Source: Lentisphaeria bacterium UBA1829 (GTDB lineage Bacteria > Verrucomicrobiota > Lentisphaeria > Victivallales > UBA1829). Taken from it: a DNA stretch of 9,359 nucleotides. The notes below the pieces were generated by a model. That model did no database searches and was not told where the DNA came from. It saw only the letters and a program-made list of their open reading frames with translations. Positions 1-6,611 of this stretch are shown piece after piece. The translations under genes were made by a program, and so were the position numbers. The first letter of the stretch is position 1, and every line of letters begins with the position of its first letter. The stretch is from the NCBI GenBank assembly GCA_002338895.1, contig DDJH01000218.1, positions 553-9,911 of the forward strand, read 5' to 3'.

Positions 1-2
1 AC

Positions 3-153
<151 letters not shown>

Positions 154-155
<2 letters not shown>

Positions 156-181
156 AAAAACAGTCCGGATTTTTCCGGGAC
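154..181 (-). terminator. Rho-independent terminator of the AraC gene
   Basis: Read on the minus strand, GTCCCGGA, an A-rich loop and TCCGGAC form a 7-bp stem with one bulged C (plus-strand arms 163-169 and 174-181). A run of seven T follows (plus-strand A at 154-160). It lies about 75 bases past the AraC stop and begins at the last base-pairs of the metY stop codon, so the regulator's transcript would end right at its convergent neighbour. There is no T-tract on the plus-strand side, so it probably does not stop metY transcription. Confidence 0.65.
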
Positions 182-182
182 G

Positions 183-199
183 GGGAAGTCGATCTTCCC
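183..199. other. Perfect 6-bp stem-loop in the convergent spacer
   Basis: GGGAAG (183-188) and CTTCCC (194-199) are perfect inverted arms around a 5-base loop. A second, looser pair, GATCCG (204-209) with CGGATC (241-246), brackets the rest of the AraC 3' untranslated region. No T-tract follows on either strand, so it is not a stand-alone terminator. It may stabilise the 3' end of either convergent transcript. Confidence 0.4.
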
Positions 200-254
200 G
201 AACGATCCGTTGCGGAACCGTGCAGTGTGCGGGGATGCGGCGGATCTTTTTTTG

Positions 255-1028
255 TCAGCGGTAGCGGGAGTACTCGCGGCGGTAATCGGCGGGAGTGGTC
301 TGCGTGGCGTTTTTGAACTGGCGGTAAAAGACTTCCAGAGATTCGAATCCGCATTCGGCGGCGATCTCCTTGATGGAGAAATTCTCGCCGGCAAGGAGCC
401 GTTTTGCCATGTTCAGGCGCAGTTTGAGAAGATACTGATGGGGACTGGTCTGCAGCTCCTCCTTGAAGAGCTTGAAAAGATAGGGACGGCTGATTCCGGC
501 GGCATTGGCGATATCATCGGGCGTGATGCCGGTAAAGAAGTGCTCGTCGAGATATTTGACGGCTCTTCGCAGCGGTTCCGGTCGGATCTGGCCCGGATGA
601 GGCGCCGAGTTGATGGCCTGCCAGTGCAGAACCGCATAGCAGTAGGCGGCCAGCGCGGCCGGATCGCTGTCTCCGGAATGAAACGCCTGAAAGGTTTCGG
701 AGCAGAAGCGGTCGAGAGTCTCCGGCGCATTCCAGATCGTCACGCGCGGGACACTCCGGGAAGGAGGACGCGCCTCGAAATGAAAGACCTGACAGCGGTA
801 GGGATCCCCCGGCAGAGTCTCCCAGATGGTCCGTTCGCGGGAGACATGCCAGAAGATCGCCCCTTTCCCGAACTGCTTCCTCTCCCCTTCGACCTCGAAA
901 AACAAAGTTCCTCCGGTCAGCAGCTCGATGCACTCGGTGTTGAACGGGATCGGGGAGGGAGTCACTTTCCCGTGATCCGGAGCGGCATAGAGAGTGATCG
1001 TCTTCAATTTTACAATATGATCGAACAT
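255..1028 (-). CDS. AraC-family transcriptional regulator
   Basis: This 257-residue protein has the two-part build of AraC sugar-responsive regulators. The N-terminal half (about residues 15-90, including LLTGGTLFFEVEGERKQFGKG and CQVFHF) reads as a cupin-like ligand-binding barrel. The C-terminal 105 residues hold two helix-turn-helix units: about 168-189 (DDIANAAGISRPYLFKLFKE) and about 217-239 (IKEIAAECGFESLEVFYRQF). The block ending TPADYRREY is the family signature. Length is normal and no transmembrane segment is seen, so it is a cytoplasmic DNA-binding protein. The ATG at 1026-1028 is the first Met of the frame, with a weak AGG about 8 bases upstream. It is divergent from the isomerase/oxidoreductase pair, which it most likely controls. 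The effector is unknown and is probably a sugar or sugar derivative. Confidence 0.93.
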   Translation of the reverse strand: MFDHIVKLKTITLYAAPDHGKVTPSPIPFNTECIELLTGGTLFFEVEGERKQFGKGAIFWHVSRERTIWETLPGDPYRCQVFHFEARPPSRSVPRVTIWNAPETLDRFCSETFQAFHSGDSDPAALAAYCYAVLHWQAINSAPHPGQIRPEPLRRAVKYLDEHFFTGITPDDIANAAGISRPYLFKLFKEELQTSPHQYLLKLRLNMAKRLLAGENFSIKEIAAECGFESLEVFYRQFKNATQTTPADYRREYSRYR

Positions 1029-1054
1029 GATTTTGCCTGTTTTATATTTTTCAT

Positions 1055-1073
1055 CAAAAGAAGATATCTTTTG
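1055..1073. promoter_or_regulatory. 19-bp dyad, candidate regulator operator
   Basis: CAAAAGA, five bases, then TCTTTTG: perfect 7-bp inverted arms in the 156-base divergent region between the AraC gene and the isomerase gene. It abuts a minus-strand TTGACA (plus-strand 1072-1077), a good -35 hexamer for the AraC gene, though no well-spaced -10 follows; the nearest TATAAA (plus-strand 1041-1046) is 25 bases away. It also lies just upstream of the plus-strand promoter candidate. The position suits autoregulation or dual control. AraC proteins often bind direct repeats rather than dyads, so binding is only inferred. Confidence 0.35.
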
Positions 1074-1078
1074 TCAAT

Positions 1079-1106
1079 TTGCAACCGCTCAAAACAGCGA
1101 TATAAT
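1079..1106 (+). promoter_or_regulatory. Candidate sigma-70 promoter of the isomerase/oxidoreductase operon
   Basis: TTGCAA (1079-1084), a 16-base spacer, then a consensus TATAAT (1101-1106). This is the best promoter match upstream of the isomerase gene, about 80 bases before its start codon. A second -10-like box, TACAAT (1117-1122), has no convincing -35. The 5' untranslated region between promoter and gene is very A-rich. Confidence 0.45.
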
Positions 1107-1184
1107 AAACAAAGGGTACAATACTTTCCGTTAAAAGGAAGTCAAGAAAAACAGTAAAAAAAATAAAAAAAAGGAACAGACGCC

Positions 1185-1982
1185 ATGCTTCCACTTGGAG
1201 TACAGCTCTACTCGCTCAGAACCCTCGCCGAAAAAGATTTTCCCGCCGTTTTGAAGAAGGTTGCCGACATCGGCTACAAGCTTGTTGAGCCGGCCGGATT
1301 CTGGGACATCAAACCGTCCGAATTCAAGAAGATGCTGGATGATCTCGGGCTCGGCATCATTTCGTCGCACTCGCCGTGGGCCCGTTCGAAAGGGAACCTC
1401 GGGGAATCCATGGAGATCGCCTCCATTCTCGGTCTGGACAAGATCGTCTGCGGCTACGGCGCTCCCGATTTCAAAGATCTGGACTCCATCAAGCGGACCG
1501 CCGACAATACCAACATGATGCAGGAAATCCTTGCGAAAAACGGCTTCACGCTCTTCCAGCACAACCACGATTTCGAGTTCCAGCGCATCGACGGCAAACT
1601 CAAATATGAAATCTATCGTGAACTCTGCCCGAACGTGAAATACGAAATCGACTGCTTCTGGTCCACGAACCTCGGAACGGAAGACCCGGTCAAGATGCTC
1701 GATCTCTTTGCAAAGGATACGATCCTCCTGCACATGAAGGACGGCGTCGCATCCCAGAAGGTGGATGGAAACAAGATGGTCAACGGCATTCTGGAACGTC
1801 ATGTGGAACTGATGCCGCTCGGAACGGGAACTCTGCCGATCCGCGACCTGATCGCTCATGCTCCGGCTCAAACCCAGGCGGTGATCGTCGAACTGGATTA
1901 CTGCAACACGGAGATGGTCTCCGCAATCGAACAGAGCTACAAGTTCATGGTGGAAAACGGTCTGGCGGCCGGCAATAAATAA
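1185..1982 (+). CDS. Sugar phosphate isomerase/epimerase-like TIM-barrel protein
   Basis: A 265-residue single-domain protein of the xylose-isomerase-like TIM-barrel superfamily (AP_endonuc_2 fold). It opens with LGVQLYSLR on strand 1, followed by VEPAGF (E35), ISSHSPW (H62), LFQHNHDFEF (H126, H128), YEIDCFW (D156), ILLHMKDG (H183), PLGTGTLPI and VIVELDY (E236). E35, D156, H183 and E236 sit where this family places its divalent-metal ligands and acid/base residues. Members isomerise, epimerise or eliminate sugars, keto-sugars and inositols, and the substrate cannot be read from sequence. It is cytoplasmic with no signal peptide. The ATG has an AAGGA 9 bases upstream. It is first in an operon with the Gfo/Idh gene, which starts 9-18 bases later; this pairing is common in inositol and 3-keto-glycoside catabolism. 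Confidence 0.88.
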   Translation: MLPLGVQLYSLRTLAEKDFPAVLKKVADIGYKLVEPAGFWDIKPSEFKKMLDDLGLGIISSHSPWARSKGNLGESMEIASILGLDKIVCGYGAPDFKDLDSIKRTADNTNMMQEILAKNGFTLFQHNHDFEFQRIDGKLKYEIYRELCPNVKYEIDCFWSTNLGTEDPVKMLDLFAKDTILLHMKDGVASQKVDGNKMVNGILERHVELMPLGTGTLPIRDLIAHAPAQTQAVIVELDYCNTEMVSAIEQSYKFMVENGLAAGNK

Positions 1983-2000
1983 ACAGGATCTGTGCAGGAC

Positions 2001-3143
2001 ATGAAAACGACAAAGGTCGGTATTGTCGGATGCGGAATGATTTCCGACACGTACTTCAAGGCATCGCAGAAATTCCGCAATCTTGAAGTGATCGCGTGCT
2101 CCGATATCATTCCGGAGCGGTCCGCAAAGAAACATGAACTCTACGGCGTGGCAAACGTCACCAATGAGGAGCTGTTTGCCAATCCCGATATCGAGATCGT
2201 CATCAATCTGACGCCGCCGCAGGTTCACTCCAAGATCGCGATTGACACGCTCAACGCGGGCAAACACGCCTATTCGGAAAAACCCTTCGGAGTGGATTTT
2301 GAAGATGCTCAGAAGGTGATTCGTCTGGCGAAGGAGAAAGGGCTCCGCGTCGGCTGCGCTCCGGATACCTATCTCGGCGGCGGTCAGCAGACCGCCCGCA
2401 AGCTGCTGGACGACGGCTGGATCGGAAAGCCGCTTTCCGGAACGGCGATCGTTGCCGGACGCGGTCCCGAAAAGTGGGGACAGGCTCCGTTCTTCTATGA
2501 TTACGGCGCTGGTCCGATGCTGGATCTCGGTCCGTATTACTGCACCGCTCTGGTCAATCTGCTTGGTCCGGCCAAAAGCGTGACTGCTGTGACCACCAAA
2601 GGGTTCGAATACCGCACTCTTGGCGCGGAAGTCTCCGAAACCTACAAGGACAAATATAAACCCTACGACCGCTATCCGGTCAATGTCACCACCCATCTGA
2701 CGGGGGTGATCGAGTTCCAGTGCGGCGCCGTCATCACGATGATCGCGAGCTTCGACGTCTATAAAAACGGACACGCTCCGATCGAAATCTACGGAAGTGA
2801 AGGCTCCATGCAGGTTCCCGATCCGAATACGTTCGGCGGACCGGTCAAACTGTTCCGCCGGGAGTGGGGATATGTCTACGAACACAACCCGGAGTGGAAA
2901 GAGATGCCGCTTGCGTTCGGTTACACGGAGAACAGCCGTTCCTTCGGCGCGGCGGATATGGCCATGGCTCTGAAGAACAACCGGCCGCACCGCTGCAGTG
3001 GCGAACTGGCCAATCATGTCCTGGAGATCATGCTCTCCTTTGACAAATCCAGCAAACTCGGACAGAAGGTGATGCTGACAACAACCTGCCAGCGTCCCGC
3101 AGCTCTGCCTCTTGGACTGGAACCCGGAGATATTCCCGAATAA
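2001..3143 (+). CDS. Gfo/Idh/MocA-family NAD(P)-dependent oxidoreductase
   Basis: A protein of 380 residues. The N-terminal Rossmann fold has GIVGCGMIS (residues 7-15) for NAD(P), with an acidic residue at the end of strand 2 (CSDI). The family motif EKPFG follows at 93-97; its lysine (K94) is the usual catalytic or substrate-binding residue. The C-terminal alpha/beta domain contains GPMLDLGPYYCTALVNLLGP (171-190), where many members have D-x-G-x-H; here the His position is a tyrosine, as in a recognisable subfamily. Such enzymes oxidise or reduce a sugar carbon in the cytoplasm, and the substrate is unknown. An in-frame GTG at 1992 is an alternative start: AGGA at 1985-1988 is 3 bases from that GTG and 12 from the ATG. 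I prefer the ATG because MKTTKVGIVGCG is the usual beginning. It is the second gene of the operon and a strong terminator follows. Confidence 0.92.
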   Translation: MKTTKVGIVGCGMISDTYFKASQKFRNLEVIACSDIIPERSAKKHELYGVANVTNEELFANPDIEIVINLTPPQVHSKIAIDTLNAGKHAYSEKPFGVDFEDAQKVIRLAKEKGLRVGCAPDTYLGGGQQTARKLLDDGWIGKPLSGTAIVAGRGPEKWGQAPFFYDYGAGPMLDLGPYYCTALVNLLGPAKSVTAVTTKGFEYRTLGAEVSETYKDKYKPYDRYPVNVTTHLTGVIEFQCGAVITMIASFDVYKNGHAPIEIYGSEGSMQVPDPNTFGGPVKLFRREWGYVYEHNPEWKEMPLAFGYTENSRSFGAADMAMALKNNRPHRCSGELANHVLEIMLSFDKSSKLGQKVMLTTTCQRPAALPLGLEPGDIPE

Positions 3144-3161
3144 TCTCCGCCGGCAACACCG

Positions 3162-3205
3162 AAAAGGCTTCCGTGCATAAGACAACATGCCCGGAAGCCT
3201 TTTTT
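3162..3205 (+). terminator. Strong Rho-independent terminator of the isomerase/oxidoreductase operon
   Basis: AAAAGGCTTCCG (3162-3173) pairs perfectly with CGGAAGCCTTTT (3192-3203), with further GCAT/ATGC pairing inside the loop, and ends in a run of T. It lies 18 bases past the oxidoreductase stop. The A-run on the left arm would also give a short U-run to transcripts arriving on the minus strand, so it may work weakly in both directions. Confidence 0.85.
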
Positions 3206-3208
3206 ATT

Positions 3209-3235
3209 CCCACTTTCCCCCCGCTCTCCCATCCC
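3209..3235 (-). other. Canonical G-quadruplex motif (minus strand)
   Basis: On the plus strand there are C-runs at 3209-3211, 3217-3222, 3228-3230 and 3233-3235, separated by 5, 5 and 2 bases. The minus strand therefore carries four runs of at least three G with loops of 2-5 bases, which meets the standard G4 pattern. It is non-coding and lies between the operon terminator and the hairpin array. Confidence 0.5.
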
Positions 3236-3239
3236 GAAG

Positions 3240-3332
3240 CGGAAAAATGCACAAGCATTTTTCCGGGTCAAGGGCAGGGTGCCCTTGTCGTGATCCAGCG
3301 GCGAAACGCTGGTCGTGCGAAGCACGAAACCC
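3240..3332. repeat. Array of four consecutive hairpins, unidentified structured element
   Basis: Four perfect stem-loops lie almost end to end. The first is 3240-3265 (11-bp stem, ACAA loop). The second is 3269-3287 (8-bp stem, GGG loop). The third is 3295-3312 (6-bp stem, GCGAAA loop). The fourth is 3313-3327 (6-bp stem, GAA loop). GGGT at 3265-3268 can pair with ACCC at 3329-3332, enclosing hairpins two to four as a three-armed, cloverleaf-like fold. The element sits between two facing terminators and encodes no plausible protein. It could be an interspersed palindromic repeat (REP/MITE-like) or a small structured RNA. It lacks tRNA arm sizes and the T-loop consensus. No second copy exists in this window, so 'repeat' is an inference. 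Confidence 0.5.
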
Positions 3333-3375
3333 AAAAAATAAAAACGCCACAAGCCGCAGAAAACGACTTGTGGCG
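3333..3375 (-). terminator. Rho-independent terminator of the glycosidase gene
   Basis: On the minus strand CGCCACAAG, a 13-base loop and CTTGTGGCG form a perfect 9-bp stem (plus-strand arms 3345-3353 and 3367-3375), followed by TTTTTATTTTTT (plus-strand A-rich 3333-3344). It begins 36 bases after the stop codon of the 1005-residue gene. It faces the operon terminator at 3162-3205, so the two convergent units are insulated from each other. Confidence 0.85.
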
Positions 3376-3411
3376 CCCATTCGACCGTTTAATAATCAAT
3401 CGAACAAACGA

Positions 3412-6400
3412 TCAAAACTTCAGAACCGGCGGTTCCAGAAGACCGCAGGGAACGAGCTGACGGTTTGTGACAAGATACCGTTTGAATTCGGCTGGACCGG
3501 TCCAGTTCGGCCACTTGGTTGTGAGATAGAAGGGACCGTGGGAATTCCGGCGATGCCCGAGGACCTCGATCTCCAGAACATTCTCTCCATCTTTCAGGAG
3601 GGAGGTAATGTCCGCGGAGAAGGGGGGCCACGGGATCATGATCGGATCGCTGCCGTTGACACGTACTCCGAGGGCGACGCCGCGCCATTCGGGGATCTCA
3701 AGCACGACCGGTCCATCCGTTTCCGGCTTCCGGAAGGTGGTCCGGTAGGTGAGATTTCCCGCATAGTTCTGGAATCCCTGCGAGCACCAGTCACCGATTT
3801 CGAGTGTTTTGGGAGGAGGAGTGAGAGTATTCCCCTTCACCCCGAAATTGCCGAGCAGATAGATGGTCTCCAGCCCGGGGAGGAGCTCATGATACGCGGG
3901 GCAGTGGAGTTCCAGCGAGTTTTCCCCTTTCTGAAGCAGAGATGCGGGAACGGGGATTTTCCGCATGGAGCGGTCGCACCAGAATCCGTCATCGTGCATG
4001 GGGAACTCTTTTCCGTTGAGGGTGGCGGTGTAGAGATCGGGACGCTCGATGCCGAGGAAGATCTCTGTGGGCAGAGCCTCGCACTGGAAGGTGTAGCGGA
4101 GACGGAGATCGATGCTCCGCGCGGGAGTTTCCTTGAGCCGGCACCAGGGCTGGACCATTGCGCCGCCGCGCGGCCGTTTGCCGAGCAGCTCCCGCAGATA
4201 GTCGTCGACTCGGTTCACATATTCAGGGATCATGAAATATCCCCCGTCGGCGGAGCAGGCCGGATGATCGAGCACAAGGACGTTCGGATCATCGGTCAGC
4301 ACCTCCCATCCGGAGCGTGGCAGGAGAGCCGTCGAGGAGAGTTTCGGGGCCGTTCTGCTTTCCGCGGAACAGGCGACCGCTTCGTCCGATGCGATGAACA
4401 GACGGCTCTCCAGCGGAACAAACGACGTTTCAAATACCAGACACCCATTCCGATACGTCGTCTTGACCGCATATCGTTTTCCGGTCCGCAGATCCAGTTC
4501 GCACACCGTTCTGTTTTCCGGCTGCTTCCATGCGATTTCCGCCACGGGGAACTCCAGTTTACGATCTCTGGAAAGCGGTGCATCAAACTGCCGGGTCGTC
4601 TGATCCATGGATGTGTTGCACAGGAAGAGCGTGGCAAAATCCTGATCCTTGTGAATGGAGTAGAGAATCGGATCAATCTCCGCTCCGTTCGCCCGGATGG
4701 AGACGTTGCGCGCATCGGCTGCAACGCTTTCCGCCAGTTCGCACTCTTTCACGGGACGGAAGAGTTTGTAGACTTCCGCAGGAAGCGCGGAACGTTCGCC
4801 GTCCGCATAGCAGGGCGCCTCGCCGAGATAGACGACCGTTCCGCCGTTTCCGGCAAACTCCTTCAGCAGCTTCAGAGTCGACGTGCGGATCGTCCGCATG
4901 CGCGGCAGAACCACCGCCTTGTATTCGGCCATGGCCACGAACAGCTTTTTCCCTTCGACCCGCGCGTGACGGGACATCACTTCCTCTTCTCCGTAGTCGA
5001 AATCAATATTTTCTTTCAGCAGGGTGTTCCGGAGCGAGATCAGGCGGTTGTTCTCTTCTTCTTTCTCCGCATCGTTCATCGCGGAGATCGGTTTCCCGAA
5101 CCAGGTCGACTCGATCGGATGGATGACAAGCAGATCGCGGACCTCCTCTCCTTCGGAGAGCGCGGCTCCGAGTCTCGCATAATAATCCTCCACCACCGGA
5201 TAGTGACGGCACCACGGCGACTGATAGGAGATGCTGGCCGGATAATCCCGTTTTGCCTCCGCCTCCATCGAGTACCAGGCAAGATGCTGACAGCGCAGAT
5301 TGATTCCGAGAGCGGCCTGCCAGTCACCGAGCGCCTTGTGGCCCAGGAACGGGAAGTCCCACCCGGTGCAGCCGTAGGTTTCGCTGAGACGGATCTTGCG
5401 GCCGAACTGCCGTGCCATCGAAACGCACTGTTTCGCGGTGTCATAGATGGTCCAGTGTTCGGTGAGAAGGTCGATTCCGGGCGCCTGCATGTATTCGTAG
5501 AAGCGCATTGCGGAGCCGACATCCACGCTCTGGCTGACCAGACTGTCTTCACAGAGCACATGCCCGGTGAACATCAGATTGTGCTTCCCGCACCATTCGC
5601 CGATCTGTTTGGAGAACGATTTGACAAACAGATCCGTCATAATTTCATAATGATTCAGGCGGATGCGGGAACACTCCTCCCCGTCGACCACGAAAAAGAG
5701 TTCCGGCAGATGATCCAGAAGGTCATAACCGTAGCGTTTCCGAGTCTCTTCCACCACGGCATCGGTCCAGTTGGAGTAGTTCGGTTCGTCGGTGAAGATT
5801 CCGGGAACGGTTCTGCCGAAGTCGCCGGGGATTTCCCGCGCGTATTTCTCATGGGTGACCTCGATGAATTTCCGGACGGCTTCCGGGTTGCAGGTGTCCA
5901 GATAGGCGCCGCCGTTGTACCAGTCGAAATCTTCGTCGACAAGGACAAAGAAGCGGAGGAACGTCTCGCCGTCTTTCAGAGCATCTCCCTTTTTCAGACG
6001 GCGCGGATTCCGGGCTTCCTTCCCGCTCCGCTCCGCGGCAAACCATGCCAGATCGGAATCGGAATATTCAACGTGGTCCAGTTCCTCGATTTTGAGTCTT
6101 CTCCGCCGGAATTCGGGATGATCCTTTGTCACGAGTCCGCCTGCTGCGCCGGAGGGCCAGCGGTCTTCATCGTAGAGCCAGGCGTGCATTCCGTTTTTCT
6201 CCGCTTCGTCGATGCAGGCACGGATGCAGGCAAACCAGTCTTCGCTCAGATAGGCGGTGTTGAGGCCGACGCGGGAGTGCATGAAAAATCCGCCCAGGCC
6301 CATCTCTTTCATGTTCCGGATCTGTCTGCGGAGTTCCTCCGGTTCCAGTTTGCTGTTCCAGGCCCAGAACGGAGCCCCGCGAAATTCAGAAGAAGGATTT

Positions 6401-6429
6401 TCTGTTTTTTTAAGAAGTTGTTGAATCAT
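3412..6429 (-). CDS. Large multidomain glycoside hydrolase-like protein, intracellular
   Basis: A protein of 1005 residues. The N-terminus (about 18-420) reads as a TIM-barrel glycosidase: RGAPFWAWNSKLEPEELRR, EMGLGGFFMHSRVGL and YDEDRWPSGAAGG, then acidic motifs GIFTDEP (E215), GHVLCEDSL (E294) and IRLSETYGCTGWDFP (E350). Two of these glutamates are probably the catalytic pair; which two is inference. Residues about 430-540 (RDLLVIHPIEST, YKAVVLPRMRTI, GGTVVYLGEAP) resemble the GATase-like middle domain seen in beta-galactosidases. Two beta-sandwich regions follow, about 770-865 (ATLNGKEF) and about 885-990 (RVNGSDPIMIPWPPF, KDGENVLEIEV), like GH2/GH106 sugar-binding domains. There is no signal peptide, so it probably acts on imported oligosaccharides. 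I cannot name the CAZy family; relatedness to GH106/GH2-like enzymes is a best guess. The ATG lies 12 bases after an AAGGGA, a long spacing, but no other start is near. Confidence 0.82.
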   Translation of the reverse strand: MIQQLLKKTENPSSEFRGAPFWAWNSKLEPEELRRQIRNMKEMGLGGFFMHSRVGLNTAYLSEDWFACIRACIDEAEKNGMHAWLYDEDRWPSGAAGGLVTKDHPEFRRRRLKIEELDHVEYSDSDLAWFAAERSGKEARNPRRLKKGDALKDGETFLRFFVLVDEDFDWYNGGAYLDTCNPEAVRKFIEVTHEKYAREIPGDFGRTVPGIFTDEPNYSNWTDAVVEETRKRYGYDLLDHLPELFFVVDGEECSRIRLNHYEIMTDLFVKSFSKQIGEWCGKHNLMFTGHVLCEDSLVSQSVDVGSAMRFYEYMQAPGIDLLTEHWTIYDTAKQCVSMARQFGRKIRLSETYGCTGWDFPFLGHKALGDWQAALGINLRCQHLAWYSMEAEAKRDYPASISYQSPWCRHYPVVEDYYARLGAALSEGEEVRDLLVIHPIESTWFGKPISAMNDAEKEEENNRLISLRNTLLKENIDFDYGEEEVMSRHARVEGKKLFVAMAEYKAVVLPRMRTIRTSTLKLLKEFAGNGGTVVYLGEAPCYADGERSALPAEVYKLFRPVKECELAESVAADARNVSIRANGAEIDPILYSIHKDQDFATLFLCNTSMDQTTRQFDAPLSRDRKLEFPVAEIAWKQPENRTVCELDLRTGKRYAVKTTYRNGCLVFETSFVPLESRLFIASDEAVACSAESRTAPKLSSTALLPRSGWEVLTDDPNVLVLDHPACSADGGYFMIPEYVNRVDDYLRELLGKRPRGGAMVQPWCRLKETPARSIDLRLRYTFQCEALPTEIFLGIERPDLYTATLNGKEFPMHDDGFWCDRSMRKIPVPASLLQKGENSLELHCPAYHELLPGLETIYLLGNFGVKGNTLTPPPKTLEIGDWCSQGFQNYAGNLTYRTTFRKPETDGPVVLEIPEWRGVALGVRVNGSDPIMIPWPPFSADITSLLKDGENVLEIEVLGHRRNSHGPFYLTTKWPNWTGPAEFKRYLVTNRQLVPCGLLEPPVLKF

Positions 6430-6471
6430 TTTTTTATGGTATCCCTTTTTTGTTTTTTTTCGGGTCTGAGG

Positions 6472-6500
6472 ATAATATAAAGGAACTTTTTTCGAAAACC
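6472..6500 (-). promoter_or_regulatory. Weak promoter candidate of the glycosidase gene
   Basis: The AT-rich spacer 6430-6611 holds a minus-strand TATTAT/TATATT cluster (plus-strand 6472-6479) about 45 bases before the glycosidase start. The -35 position reads only GGTTTT. A TTTTCGAAAA palindrome (plus-strand 6489-6498) sits next to it and could be an operator. No clear terminator for the upstream DUF4159 gene was found; a GAG/CTC mini-stem followed by six T (plus-strand 6535-6552) is at best a poor one. Read-through from the DUF4159 operon is therefore possible. Confidence 0.28.
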
Positions 6501-6611
6501 TTCATTTTTTAGAAAAAAATAAGGACGATTTGATAAAAAAGAGCCAAACCTCGGAAAGAGAGTTTTGTCCGGTCCGGGTGGATCCGGAAAACATTGAGAG
6601 AGAAAATTCCG

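Noticed and set aside
210..1157. 315-codon plus-strand frame opposite the AraC gene
   Set aside because: It is an antisense shadow of a clear AraC-family protein and runs through its promoter region.
1131..3188. 685-codon open frame on the minus strand opposite the isomerase and oxidoreductase
   Set aside because: It is codon-aligned antisense to two clear enzymes, has no family resemblance and spans two genes and an intergenic gap.
3240..3265. First hairpin of the array as a terminator
   Set aside because: Its T residues are inside the stem arm and no T-tract follows on either strand.
3265..3332. Cloverleaf-like fold considered as a tRNA or tmRNA piece
   Set aside because: Arm sizes (8/3, 6/6, 6/3 stem/loop) and the 4-bp closing stem do not fit a tRNA, and there is no GTTC-type T-loop, 7-base anticodon loop or CCA context.
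3187..6480. 1097-codon open frame on the plus strand opposite the glycosidase gene
   Set aside because: It is exactly codon-aligned antisense to a gene with recognisable glycosidase motifs, its translation shows no recognisable domain, and it starts inside a terminator hairpin. It is explained by avoidance of TTA/CTA/TCA codons.
6535..6605. Terminator for the DUF4159 operon
   Set aside because: The only stems here are a 3-bp GAG/CTC before six T, and an imperfect TCCGG/CCGGA pair without a T-tract; neither is convincing.
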